From Chlorophyllum brunneum (lineage: Eukaryota > Basidiomycota > Agaricomycetes > Agaricales > Agaricaceae): DNA of 64,000 bases. Shown in pieces: positions 10,272 to 21,652 of the stretch. Within the stretch, counting starts at the first letter, position 1. Every line of letters starts with the position of its first letter. The stretch spans positions 1,860,001 through 1,924,000 of the forward strand of contig OY756142.1 of the NCBI GenBank assembly GCA_963576785.1. Reading direction: 5' to 3'. The notes under the pieces are model-generated. The model was not told where the DNA came from and searched no databases. It saw only the letters and a program-made list of their open reading frames with translations. The position numbers and the translations under genes were made by a program.

Positions 10272-13200
10272 TCATAATTGTCGCTTTTTACCTCCCCTTT
10301 TTATAGGTTTTGTCCTCGAAATCTTGTCTAAAAATTCTTGAACTGCCTCCTTAATATTTCCTAACTCTGACTCATTCTCCCATGTGTCTTCCTCGGAGGT
10401 ATACCCTTTCCAGTGTACTAGGAATTGATTTTGTCATCCTCTTATGCGGTGTCCTCAGATCTCTTCTACCTCATATTATTCTTCATTGTTGATGATCTTG
10501 GGCATTGGTGGTGGTGGAGTGTACTAGCTGTCAAACTTGGGTTTTCAATAGGGGGAAAGAAGTCTGCTGTTAAACACATCATGTATCACCCATGTTTCAG
10601 GTAATTCCAATTGGTAGCTTGTTTTACCTATTTTTGTTTTTATCCTGAATAGTTCATATCATTTGTGATCTAGCTTTTTGGTTGGTCTTGTTGTCCTGAT
10701 ATTACTTGCTTTGAGCCAAACTTGTTCTTCTGGGGTATACTCGTGTTCTGGCTTAGTACTGTTGTGTTTCTCCATTTGTTCCTGACTGCATTGTAACATT
10801 TTTGTCACTTCTTGTCACATGTTTTGTAACTCTTGTATTTGTTCTGTGATTGTGGGTGCTTTGGTGATGGTCGTTATATCTCCTTTCCAAGGGTGTTGTC
10901 TATAAACTATTTCAAATGGTGAATATCCAGTAGCTGTGTGGGTTTTGTCATTGTATTGGAATTCCACTGTAGCCAGCCATTTTTTCCAATTGTCTTGAGC
11001 ATGGTTTATTACATTTCTGAGGTATGTTTCAACCTCCTGGTTGATGCACTCTGTTTGACTGTCAGTTTGTGGATGATATGCCATGGATAAGTTTCGCTGG
11101 GTTCCTGTTGCTCGGCATAATTCTGCCATGAATTTGGATGCGAATTGTGGGCCTCTATCACTGATGATTCTTTGGGGTATTCCGTATGTTCTCCATATGT
11201 CATCTCAATAGATATCTCCTAGCTCCTCAGATGTTAAGGTGGTGTTGACTGCCCGTAATCTGATCATTTTGCTAAAATGATCAACTATGACAAGTATTGT
11301 GTCATATCCCTCTGATTCTGGTAGTAGTCCTATTATGTCGATTGATATTTCTTCCCAAGGTTCCGCTGGTGTTGGTAATGGATGGAGATGTGTTGTCGGT
11401 CTTGTTCGGAGTATTTTATTTTGTTGGCATGCTTCACATCCTCGGATGTATTGTTTGACATCACTGCACATCTGGGGCCACCAATAACTCTGTTTAAGGA
11501 GTTTGATCATTCGATATTGCCCCGGGTGTCCTACATCTGTTTCATCATGGTGTTGCTGTAGTATTTCTTGTCGTATTTGGTTGTTGGGTGGGATATATAT
11601 CTTCCTTCAAACATCGGTACTCCATCTGTTTCCTATATCTCCTTTGGTCGCTTCTCTTTTTCTTTTAGCCATTGTGTTTCTCTTCTTGTCTCCTTTTGTA
11701 TTTGGTGTTTCAGATCTTCTTCCCCTGAGATTTCCCAAATTTGTCGAATTGTGGTGATTATGCTGTCATCGAATAAGTGGTCAGGTAGTAGGGTGATGTC
11801 GGTGTTGTCTCGAGTAGTGTCCGTTTTTGTTAGTCTTGACAAAATGTCGGCTTTTGTGTTGGTTTTTCCGGGGATATATTTTAGCATATAGTGGTATTCT
11901 TGTAGCTCCATCTACCACCTCGCTTGTCATCCTGTGAGTTGTTGTGGTTTTCTGAAATATTCCAGGTTTTTGTGATTGGTCCATATTTCGAATGGTTCGT
12001 CTGCATCAAGTAGATATTATCTCCAGGTCTTGATTGCTTCTCGAATAGCGAGTAACTCTTTGTCGTAGATTTGATAGTTTTATTCTGCAGGTGTCATTGT
12101 TCTTGAATGGAATGCGATTGGGTGCCAGTGTTCTTCTTGTTTTTGTGATAATACTGCTCCTACTCTATATCCTGATATGTCCACTTCTACTCTGTATTGA
12201 CCCTTGTCCTGTGGCATTACTAGTACCAGTTTGCTTGTAATCCTTTCCTTGATTCTTTCGAAGGCTTGTTACTGTCATTCCTTCCATACCCATTGTATGT
12301 CTTTTTTCTTCAACTCGTGTAATGGGGCTACTATGTTGCTGAAGTCGTGAATGAATTGTTGGTAGAAGTTTGCAAATCCTAGGAATTTCTTGACCTCTTT
12401 TAGGGATTTGGGTATTGGCCATTCTTTCACCACTTTCACTTTCTCCTCCTCCATTTTAACGCTGCCTTGTCCAACCACAAATCCTAGTATAGGTATTTCT
12501 TTTGCATCAAATACGCATTTCGATCTTTTGAAATATAGTTGGTGTTTTGCTACAATGTCGAGAAATTGTTTTGTCCTGTCTTCAAGTTCCTATTGTGTGG
12601 TCCTGGGTATGACAAAATCATCCATGTAGTTGACAACTGCTCCTTCATGTAGCATTTCTCGAAAGACAGTGTTCATCATCCTTTGGAATGTTGCTGGCAA
12701 GTTACTCATTCCAAAAAACATGACCATTAGTTCGAATAATCCATTGTTCATTGCAAATGCTGCTTTCCATTCATCACCTTCTCTTATCCTAATGTTATTG
12801 TATCCCCAGATAATGTCGAGTTTGTTAAAGACTTTTGTGTTCTTGAGCTTATTGATAACTTTGCTTATGAGCAAAAGTAGTATTTTGTCTTTAATCATGT
12901 GTTCATTTAGCTTCTTGTAGTCTTGTACTAGTCGTTTGGTCCCATCTTTCTTGGGTATAAAGAAGCATGGTGTAGCATAGGGGAATTGTGATGGTCAAAT
13001 TTGTCCTGAGGCAATATTTTCATCGAAGAATGTTTGCAGTTCTTATTTCTCCATTAATGTCATTGGATAGACCTTGGACTGTAATACCGGTGGTGCGTCT
13101 TCTGTCAAGTTTATTTTGTGGTCCCATATTGTATGTTCTGGTAGTTTGTCAAAGTTCTTCTTGTTGAACAGGTGCATATATGGCTACAGGTATGTTGGTA

Positions 13201-13755
13201 GATCCTCTGGGTTTGTTTGGTCAGTTTTCTTTTCCTCTATATGTTCTTTTACCGTGCATATTCTTTCGTTGAACCATATATCGTTGTGGCAGGTGGTGCA
13301 GTCCTTTGGACATCTATTGAAGTGTATTATGTTGTTTGTCCAATCGATTTCTGGGTTGTGCTTGACTAGCCAATCATGTCCGAGATATAGGTCTGCACTC
13401 TCTAGTTACATTACCATTGCTTCAATTTCTTCCATGTGTTTACCATTGCTTAATACCAGTTGTGCCATATCTGTTATTTCCCCTTTCTTGTTTTCGGTTC
13501 CGTCAGCATTGATTACTTATATTGGAGTTTCGGGGGGTTTGGTCATGATCTGTTCTTCTTCTACTATCCTCTGTGCTATGCACGTATGTGTACATCCGGA
13601 ATCCACCAGTGTGGTGATTTGCTTAGGTCCTTTCTTTGTTCTGATTGTTGAATCGAGGAGAAGTTCGTGCATTGAGTTTCGTTTTTGTGGGATCACATAT
13701 TGTCTATTATGAAATAAAACAGGAACTCTAGGTTTATTGGCTTGCGGGTTTGCGC
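10272..13755 (-). pseudogene. gypsy-A pol pseudogene, left copy
   Basis: Same content as the right-hand pol (17150-20633), where the plus-strand reading is easier; translations of the matching segments are identical. In order along the minus strand it has retropepsin with LVDSGCTHTC, RT with the FFGMSNLPATFQ and YMDD boxes, RNase H, a zinc-binding integrase start (YIRGCEACQQNK), the integrase core (DIIGLLPESEGYDTILVIVDHFSK ... SMAYHPQTDSQTE) and a chromodomain (FLVHWKGYTSEEDTWE). It carries about nineteen in-frame stops and at least one frameshift, all shared with the right copy, so it cannot encode a working polyprotein. Confidence 0.85.
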
Positions 13756-14928
13756 CTACTTGGAGCCTTCAACAAAATCCTCTTTTGTCTCTTCTTCTAT
13801 CTCTTTGGTAATCTTCCTGATGTGCGCTTTCTTCAGTGCTTTACAATTCTTTGAGATATGGCCTTGTTTACCATAGTTATAGCACATTATTTTGGTGTAT
13901 GCTATCTTTGTCTTCTTGCGGCAATATTTGGCAATGTGCCCATAGAGGTTACAGTTAAAACATCTTGGTTTGCCATTCTGATCAGTATCTGCCCTCTGTC
14001 TACCAATTTCCATTGGTTGTCCTCCGCCTCCATAGGTGACTCCTGTGCTTGTTCTGACATCTCCTCAAGTGATGTCTGTTGTTTTGTACTCCTGTCCTAC
14101 TGCAAGGATGGTGTTTCTCCATTTGCTGTATGTATCTAGGATCGAGGCTACCGGATAGTCTATAATGGTTCGGATAATGTCTACTCTGGTGTGTCGTTTG
14201 AGGAGGAATATGGCGTGTGCATCATTGGTTCCTGCTTGGGTTTTCAATGCTTCAAACTCTATTAAGAAGTCCGTGGTGTTCCTCTTTCCCTGTTTGAACA
14301 ACTCGATTTCCCCTTCTACTATTGCTTTCCTATTTCCCAAGGAGAAGGTAGCTACCATTTTCTTTGTGAAGTCATCAAATGCTGGTGTTTTTTTGTCTTG
14401 AATCATTTGTAATTTGGTGTTGGCATAGGGACCTGCGAGTCCCCCTTTTATTTGAGCTAATATTCCATTTATCTTTTGCTTGTTATTGTAGATTTTGTTG
14501 AAGAGTGTCCATAAGGACATTGCTCTCCACCAATTGTCAAACTTGGTTCTATCTCCATTGAAATATCCTAGTTCTGGGGCTAGGTTGATTTCATTGGCTA
14601 TCTCTGATTCTGTTTCTGGTTCGCTATGTTTGTTTTCATAGGTCTCAGCAACTTCTATGTCAGATGTGGCTTCGGCAATTTCTGTATCGAATGGGGTCTT
14701 GGCGACTTCTATGTCGAATGTGGTCTTGGCAACTTCTGTGTTGAATAGGGTCTTGAAAAGAGCTGTATCTTCTTCTATACTGTGGTCGGATTTCTGCCAT
14801 TTAAGGCCTTCAGGGATTTCTGCTTCTGTTCGTTGTTTAGATCCAGTGGTTACTGGTGATCCCTGGATATCTGTTGGTCTCGGAGCTCTTGGTCTTCTTG
14901 GTGTTCTTGATGAGCTACTGCTGCTCAT
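13756..14928 (-). pseudogene. gypsy-A gag pseudogene, left copy
   Basis: The frame starts MSSSSSSRTPRRPRAPRP at 14928, after 93 bp of leader following the 5' LTR. It includes a capsid-like segment (FNGDRTKFDNWWRAM, MVATFSLGNRKAIVEGEIELF, TTDFLIEFEALKTQAG) and two zinc knuckles near the end: CFNCNLYGHIAKYC, which is a complete CX2CX4HX4C, and CYNYGKQGHISKNC, in which the second Cys is replaced by Tyr. One in-frame TGA follows TTDIT (about 14065), where CGA (Arg) would keep the frame open. The function of the family is to form the retrotransposon particle and bind RNA. Confidence 0.85.
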
Positions 14929-15021
14929 ATACTGTCGTCCTGGTTGGAGGCTATTATTCCAAGCCTAGCTACAAATAGTGGCACCTCTCTTGCAAGGTGA
15001 GTCGAGTGACACTTTACCAAA

Positions 15022-15314
15022 TGTTACGACCTTAGTCCGAGACTCAGGTTGCAAGTCTTTGGATAAAGACAAGGAAGTAGAGAGAAGAGTAAGGGATGAT
15101 ATGATTGGTAAAGTGTAAGGAATACATCAAGTATTACTACACTTTATATACTAGTGGTACGAGCTAAGAATAAAGGAACAGAGTAAAGGAGTCATAGGGG
15201 ACGAGTAGAACAAGTCATCAAGAGTACAGTCATAAGGGATGAAACAGGTACATAGGAATGATAAATAGGACAGGCACATGATAGGAATGTACTGTTTATC
15301 TATAGTTCATAACA
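15022..15314 (-). repeat. gypsy-A 5' LTR, left copy
   Basis: 293 bp, starting tgttacgaccttagtccgag on the plus strand and ending ctatagttcataaca. It appears identical to the LTR at 16431-16723, and both are followed by the same 35 bp (gatattatctgaactattgt...ctggcacc). It is not identical to either 3' LTR. Confidence 0.9.
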
Positions 15315-15349
15315 GATATTATCTGAACTATTGTAGGCTACCTGGCACC
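15315..15349. other. 35-bp flank outside the gypsy-A 5' LTR, probably copia sequence
   Basis: This stretch lies between the LTR end and the N gap, and recurs at 16724-16758. In gypsy-A sense it gives atatc next to the LTR. The right copy's 3' LTR is followed by acatc (21931-21935), a 4/5 match, so this is the likely other side of the right copy's insertion into the copia element rather than the flank of the left copy. Confidence 0.55.
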
Positions 15350-15549
15350 NNNNNNNNNNNNNNNNNNNNNNNNNNNNNNNNNNNNNNNNNNNNNNNNNNN
15401 NNNNNNNNNNNNNNNNNNNNNNNNNNNNNNNNNNNNNNNNNNNNNNNNNNNNNNNNNNNNNNNNNNNNNNNNNNNNNNNNNNNNNNNNNNNNNNNNNNNN
15501 NNNNNNNNNNNNNNNNNNNNNNNNNNNNNNNNNNNNNNNNNNNNNNNNN
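15350..15549. other. Assembly gap of exactly 200 Ns
   Basis: Two hundred consecutive Ns join two sequence blocks. The 1209 bp before the gap (14141-15349) and the 1209 bp after it (15550-16758) are the same block in the same orientation, so the gap joins contigs whose ends overlap in content. Its true size and orientation are unknown. Confidence 0.98.
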
Positions 15550-16758
15550 ATCGAGGCTACCGGATAGTCTATAATGGTTCGGATAATGTCTACTCTGGTG
15601 TGTCGTTTGAGGAGGAATATGGCGTGTGCATCATTGGTTCCTGCTTGGGTTTTCAATGCTTCAAACTCTATTAAGAAGTCCGTGGTGTTCCTCTTTCCCT
15701 GTTTGAACAACTCGATTTCCCCTTCTACTATTGCTTTCCTATTTCCCAAGGAGAAGGTAGCTACCATTTTCTTTGTGAAGTCATCAAATGCTGGTGTTTT
15801 TTTGTCTTGAATCATTTGTAATTTGGTGTTGGCATAGGGACCTGCGAGTCCCCCTTTTATTTGAGCTAATATTCCATTTATCTTTTGCTTGTTATTGTAG
15901 ATTTTGTTGAAGAGTGTCCATAAGGACATTGCTCTCCACCAATTGTCAAACTTGGTTCTATCTCCATTGAAATATCCTAGTTCTGGGGCTAGGTTGATTT
16001 CATTGGCTATCTCTGATTCTGTTTCTGGTTCGCTATGTTTGTTTTCATAGGTCTCAGCAACTTCTATGTCAGATGTGGCTTCGGCAATTTCTGTATCGAA
16101 TGGGGTCTTGGCGACTTCTATGTCGAATGTGGTCTTGGCAACTTCTGTGTTGAATAGGGTCTTGAAAAGAGCTGTATCTTCTTCTATACTGTGGTCGGAT
16201 TTCTGCCATTTAAGGCCTTCAGGGATTTCTGCTTCTGTTCGTTGTTTAGATCCAGTGGTTACTGGTGATCCCTGGATATCTGTTGGTCTCGGAGCTCTTG
16301 GTCTTCTTGGTGTTCTTGATGAGCTACTGCTGCTCATATACTGTCGTCCTGGTTGGAGGCTATTATTCCAAGCCTAGCTACAAATAGTGGCACCTCTCTT
16401 GCAAGGTGAGTCGAGTGACACTTTACCAAATGTTACGACCTTAGTCCGAGACTCAGGTTGCAAGTCTTTGGATAAAGACAAGGAAGTAGAGAGAAGAGTA
16501 AGGGATGATATGATTGGTAAAGTGTAAGGAATACATCAAGTATTACTACACTTTATATACTAGTGGTACGAGCTAAGAATAAAGGAACAGAGTAAAGGAG
16601 TCATAGGGGACGAGTAGAACAAGTCATCAAGAGTACAGTCATAAGGGATGAAACAGGTACATAGGAATGATAAATAGGACAGGCACATGATAGGAATGTA
16701 CTGTTTATCTATAGTTCATAACAGATATTATCTGAACTATTGTAGGCTACCTGGCACC
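15550..16758 (-). repeat. Direct duplicate of 14141-15349: gag 5' part, LTR and flank
   Basis: Equal in length to 14141-15349. It encodes the same 268 N-terminal Gag residues (start at 16337, reading left to PVAS before the gap), and contains the same LTR (16431-16723) and the same 35-bp outer flank. It is in minus orientation, whereas the rest of the element to its right (16759 onward) is in plus orientation. The junction at 16758/16759 falls at the same Gag codon where the block begins at 15550, and the two edges share ctcgat in inverse. Confidence 0.9.
16431..16723 (-). repeat. gypsy-A 5' LTR within the duplicated block
   Basis: 293 bp with TG...CA ends, apparently identical to 15022-15314. 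In its printed orientation it points away from the plus-strand gypsy-A body to its right. If the block 15550-16758 were turned round, this LTR would sit upstream of that body as its 5' LTR. Confidence 0.88.
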
Positions 16759-17149
16759 CTCGATCCCAGATACATACAGCAAATGGAGAAACACCATCCT
16801 TGCAGTAGGACAGGAGTACAAAACAACAGACATCACTTGAGGAGATGTCAGAACAAGCACAGGAGTCACCTATGGAGGCGGAGGACAACCAATGGAAATT
16901 GGTAGACAGAGGGCAGATACTGATCAGAATGGCAAACCAAGATGTTTTAACTGTAACCTCTATGGGCACATTGCCAAATATTGCCGCAAGAAGACAAAGA
17001 TAGCATACACCAAAATAATGTGCTATAACTATGGTAAACAAGGCCATATCTCAAAGAATTGTAAAGCACTGAAGAAAGCGCACATCAGGAAGATTACCAA
17101 AGAGATAGAAGAAGAGACAAAAGAGGATTTTGTTGAAGGCTCCAAGTAG
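16759..17149 (+). pseudogene. gypsy-A gag, carboxy-terminal part with zinc knuckles
   Basis: Continuation of gag without its N-terminal 268 residues. It contains the TGA after TTDIT (about 16838), then GGGGQPMEIGRQRADTD, the complete knuckle CFNCNLYGHIAKYC and the imperfect knuckle CYNYGKQGHISKNC, and ends FVEGSK with a TAG at 17147. It differs from the left copy at the very first codons (ATC CCA here, ATC CTA there), a C/T difference. Confidence 0.85.
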
Positions 17150-20100
17150 GCGCAAACCCGCAAGCCAATAAACCTAGAGTTCCTGTTTTATTTCATAATA
17201 GACAATATGTGATCCCACAAAAACGAAACTCAATGCACGAACTTCTCCTCGATTCAACAATCAGAACAAAGAAAGGACCTAAGCAAATCACCACACTGGT
17301 GGATTCCGGATGTACACATACGTGCATAGCACAGAGGATAGTAGAAGAAGAACAGATCATGACCAAACCCCCCGAAACTCCAATATAAGTAATCAATGCT
17401 GACGGAACCGAAAACAAGAAAGGGGAAATAACAGATATGGCACAACTGGTATTAAGCAATGGTAAACACATGGAAGAAATTGAAGCAATGGTAATGTAAC
17501 TAGAGAGTGCAGACCTATATCTCGGACATGATTGGCTAGTCAAGCACAACCCAGAAATCGATTGGACAAACAACATAATACACTTCAATAGATGTCCAAA
17601 GGACTGCACCACCTGCCACAACGATATATGGTTCAACGAAAGAATATGCACGGTAAAAGAACATATAGAGGAAAAGAAAACTGACCAAACAAACCCAGAG
17701 GATCTACCAACATACCTGTAGCCATATATGCACCTGTTCAACAAGAAGAACTTTGACAAACTACCAGAACATACAATATGGGACCACAAAATAAACTTGA
17801 CAGAAGACGCACCACCGGTATTACAGTCCAAGGTCTATCCAATGACATTAATGGAGAAATAAGAACTGCAAACATTCTTCGATGAAAATATTGCCTCAGG
17901 ACAAATTTGACCATCACAATTCCCCTATGCTACACCATGCTTCTTTATACCCAAGAAAGATGGGACCAAACGACTAGTACAAGACTACAAGAAGCTAAAT
18001 GAACACATGATTAAAGACAAAATACTACTTTTGCTCATAAGCAAAGTTATCAATAAGCTCAAGAACACAAAAGTCTTTAACAAACTCGACATTATCTGGG
18101 GATACAATAACATTAGGATAAGAGAAGGTGATGAATGGAAAGCAGCATTTGCAATGAACAATGGATTATTCGAACTAATGGTCATGTTTTTTGGAATGAG
18201 TAACTTGCCAGCAACATTCCAAAGGATGATGAACACTGTCTTTCGAGAAATGCTACATGAAGGAGCAGTTGTCAACTACATGGATGATTTTGTCATACCC
18301 AGGACCACACAATAGGAACTTGAAGACAGGACAAAACAATTTCTCGACATTGTAGCAAAACACCAACTATATTTCAAAAGATCGAAATGCGTATTTGATG
18401 CAAAAGAAATACCTATACTAGGATTTGTGGTTGGACAAGGCAGCGTTAAAATGGAGGAGGAGAAAGTGAAAGTGGTGAAAGAATGGCCAATACCCAAATC
18501 CCTAAAAGAGGTCAAGAAATTCCTAGGATTTGCAAACTTCTACCAACAATTCATTCACGACTTCAGCAACATAGTAGCCCCATTACACGAGTTGAAGAAA
18601 AAAGACATACAATGGGTATGGAAGGAATGACAGTAACAAGCCTTCGAAAGAATCAAGGAAAGGATTACAAGCAAACTGGTACTAGTAATGCCACAGGACA
18701 AGGGTCAATACAGAGTAGAAGTGGACATATCAGGATATAGAGTAGGAGCAGTATTATCACAAAAACAAGAAGAACACTGGCACCCAATCGCATTCCATTC
18801 AAGAACAATGACACCTGCAGAATAAAACTATCAAATCTACGACAAAGAGTTACTCGCTATTCGAGAAGCAATCAAGACCTGGAGATAATATCTACTTGAT
18901 GCAGACGAACCATTCGAAATATGGACCAATCACAAAAACCTGGAATATTTCAGAAAACCACAACAACTCACAGGATGACAAGCGAGGTGGTAGATGGAGC
19001 TACAAGAATACCACTATATGCTAAAATATATCCCCGGAAAAACCAACACAAAAGCCGACATTTTGTCAAGACTAACAAAAACGGACACTACTCGAGACAA
19101 CACCGACATCACCCTACTACCTGACCACTTATTCGATGACAGCATAATCACCACAATTCGACAAATTTGGGAAATCTCAGGGGAAGAAGATCTGAAACAC
19201 CAAATACAAAAGGAGACAAGAAGAGAAACACAATGGCTAAAAGAAAAAGAGAAGCGACCAAAGGAGATATAGGAAACAGATGGAGTACCGATGTTTGAAG
19301 GAAGATATATATCCCACCCAACAACCAAATACGACAAGAAATACTACAGCAACACCATGATGAAACAGATGTAGGACACCCGGGGCAATATCGAATGATC
19401 AAACTCCTTAAACAGAGTTATTGGTGGCCCCAGATGTGCAGTGATGTCAAACAATACATCCGAGGATGTGAAGCATGCCAACAAAATAAAATACTCCGAA
19501 CAAGACCGACAACACATCTCCATCCATTACCAACACCAGCGGAACCTTGGGAAGAAATATCAATCGACATAATAGGACTACTACCAGAATCAGAGGGATA
19601 TGACACAATACTTGTCATAGTTGATCATTTTAGCAAAATGATCAGATTACGGGCAGTCAACACCACCTTAACATCTGAGGAGCTAGGAGATATCTATTGA
19701 GATGACATATGGAGAACATACGGAATACCCCAAAGAATCATCAGTGATAGAGGCCCACAATTCGCATCCAAATTCATGGCAGAATTATGCCGAGCAACAG
19801 GAACCCAGCGAAACTTATCCATGGCATATCATCCACAAACTGACAGTCAAACAGAGTGCATCAACCAGGAGGTTGAAACATACCTCAGAAATGTAATAAA
19901 CCATGCTCAAGACAATTGGAAAAAATGGCTGGCTACAGTGGAATTCCAATACAATGACAAAACCCACACAGCTACTGGATATTCACCATTTGAAATAGTT
20001 TATAGACAACACCCTTGGAAAGGAGATATAACGACCATCACCAAAGCACCCACAATCACAGAACAAATACAAGAGTTACAAAACATGTGACAAGAAGTGA

Positions 20101-20633
20101 CAAAAATGTTACAATGCAGTCAGGAACAAATGGAGAAACACAACAGTACTAAGCCAGAACACGAGTATACCCCAGAAGAACAAGTTTGGCTCAAAGCAAG
20201 TAATATCAGGACAACAAGACCAACCAAAAAGCTAGATCACAAATGATATGAACTATTCAGGATAAAAACAAAAATAGGTAAAACAAGCTACCAATTGGAA
20301 TTACCTGAAACATGGGTGATACATGATGTGTTTAACAGCAGACTTCTTTCCCCCTATTGAAAACCCAAGTTTGACAGCTAGTACACTCCACCACCACCAA
20401 TGCCCAAGATCATCAACAATGAAGAATAATATGAGGTAGAAGAGATCTGAGGACACCGCATAAGAGGATGACAAAATCAATTCCTAGTACACTGGAAAGG
20501 GTATACCTCCGAGGAAGACACATGGGAGAATGAGTCAGAGTTAGGAAATATTAAGGAGGCAGTTCAAGAATTTTTAGACAAGATTTCGAGGACAAAACCT
20601 ATAAAAAGGGGAGGTAAAAAGCGACAATTATGA
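17150..20633 (+). pseudogene. gypsy-A pol pseudogene, right copy (PR-RT-RH-IN-chromodomain)
   Basis: Protease: ITTLVDSGCTHTC near 17280-17330. RT: QFPYATPCFFIPKKDGTKRLV, FFGMSNLPATFQRM, YMDDF around 18277, and LGFANFYQQFIHDF. RNase H: RVEVDISGYRVGAVLSQ, and a KADILSRL end. Integrase: GHPGQYRMIKLLKQSYWWP, CEACQQNK zinc module, and a core with SIDIIG, ISDRGPQFASKFM and HPQTDSQTE. The chromodomain (YEVEEI, FLVHWKGYTSEEDTWENE) closes the frame at 20631. About nineteen stops interrupt it, for example 18313 (TAG), 18628 (TGA), 18824 and 18886 (TAA), 18976 (TGA), 18991 (TAG), 19698 (TGA) and three within the chromodomain. Nearly all stand where Trp, Gln or Arg is expected. One frameshift lies near 19305 in an AT repeat. 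The chromodomain suggests targeting to heterochromatin, as known for chromoviruses. Confidence 0.88.
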
Positions 20634-20676
20634 ACAACAAACCCCATGTTACAAGAGATCACTACACTCGAAGCAC

Positions 20677-21609
20677 CTCATGTTGTATCCACTGCACCAT
20701 AAACTTTGCCAATTACCTTCACAACATGCCATGCACACTGAACGCAAGCCCACCCCCTTCCCAGCCAACGACGCAGAGTTTGAACAAGAACTTAACAATC
20801 TCCTTGATGCTCAGTCCACCGAAGATCAAATCAACCACTATACTGCCACAACCAAAGGACTCACATACATTGCCCATGCCATTAACAACCTTCAAATCCA
20901 AGCCAAAGCCCTGAGCTGCATTCTACTCGTCACCACTACTAGAGCCCTTCCCGCCGCCATGTTAACCAGGAAACATGAGCTCATGAAGGAGTTATTAGAC
21001 AAAGCAGCCACCGACCTCAACGTACTAGTGCACTCTGATGCAAAGAAATGCATCCAAAGTGCCTTAATCATAACAGGCGAAAGACTCAATCACCTTACCA
21101 ACTCAAGCAACAATCCCACCTATAGACTTGCGCAGAGGCTAATGGATCTCGACTCATACATCCCCACTACCTTACCCAACAAGCTGCCCTACCACAAAGA
21201 TGATGAACAGGACTGGTTAGACGAAGGAATAGAGGGAATCAACAAGTCTGTTCCAGACCATCTAATGGAACCAGACATGTGAGACAAAGTAGACCACCTC
21301 CTCATACAACTGCCTGATATGGACCCACTACCTAAACCAATAATATTCAATCTGCCCCCATCTTATCTTACACTCAAAGACGGAGGACAGTTCAAAGAAA
21401 ACTACTGGGAAGAGATAATACACAACCTTATTGCAGCCAAAACAAATGATACCACTACGTTCAAAGGATACACCATAGCCCTCTTCAGAGGAGGCCAAGA
21501 TCACGCCCCCTTTTGGATTGGATGTCGACACAAATTGGGAACCCCAATGATTGGTCCTACCAAATGTCAACTTGTCAATGCCTTACACAAAAAACAAGAC
21601 AACAAGTAA
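20677..21609 (+). pseudogene. Extra ORF of gypsy-A downstream of pol, right copy
   Basis: About 310 codons from an ATG at 20677 to a TAA at 21607, broken once by TGA at 21280 in the same frame (EPDM, stop, DKVDHLLIQ). Pol ends at 20633, so the two frames are nearly contiguous. I do not recognise the protein. It begins with a Cys/His-containing segment, has a helical Leu/Ala-rich middle (about residues 85-150) and a tail with FRGGQDHAPFWIGCRHKLG. Against the left copy it has Gly/Arg, Met/Ile and several carboxy-terminal changes. There is no signal peptide or obvious transmembrane helix. Confidence 0.6.
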
Positions 21610-21652
21610 ACTACGGAATTTCATGGGGTCATGAAAGTAAAAAGAGAGGTAT

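Larger units (their letters stand above)
8949..15314 (-). mobile_element. Ty3/gypsy chromovirus gypsy-A, left copy (minus strand)
   Basis: A 6.4-kb element running right to left: 5' LTR 15022-15314, gag 14928-13756, pol 13755-10272 (protease, RT, RNase H, integrase, chromodomain), extra ORF 10228-9296, 3' LTR 8949-9252. Both LTRs begin and end TG...CA. The interior mirrors the right-hand copy exactly: coordinates of matching bases sum to 30905 from 14146 down to 9296, with no net indel. The element is dead: gag, pol and the extra ORF all carry stops. The base pairs flanking the two LTRs do not match as a 5-bp duplication (ttcag versus atatc in element sense), so the two ends may not belong to one insertion. 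Confidence 0.85.

Noticed and set aside
13074..13712. Long plus-strand frame in the left gypsy-A copy (and its mirror at 17193-17831)
   Set aside because: It is the antisense of the protease/RT region. Stops in the sense frame (TGA, TAA, TAG) do not affect this strand, and the Cys/Ser/Phe-rich translation has no family features.
15300..16337. A single 345-codon Gag frame across the gap
   Set aside because: Its apparent continuity comes only from reading the Ns as unknown residues; the sequence before the gap is the LTR flank, not gag.
20677..21609. Envelope gene in gypsy-A
   Set aside because: The extra ORF has no signal peptide, fusion-peptide-like or membrane-anchor segment, so calling it env on position alone is not justified.
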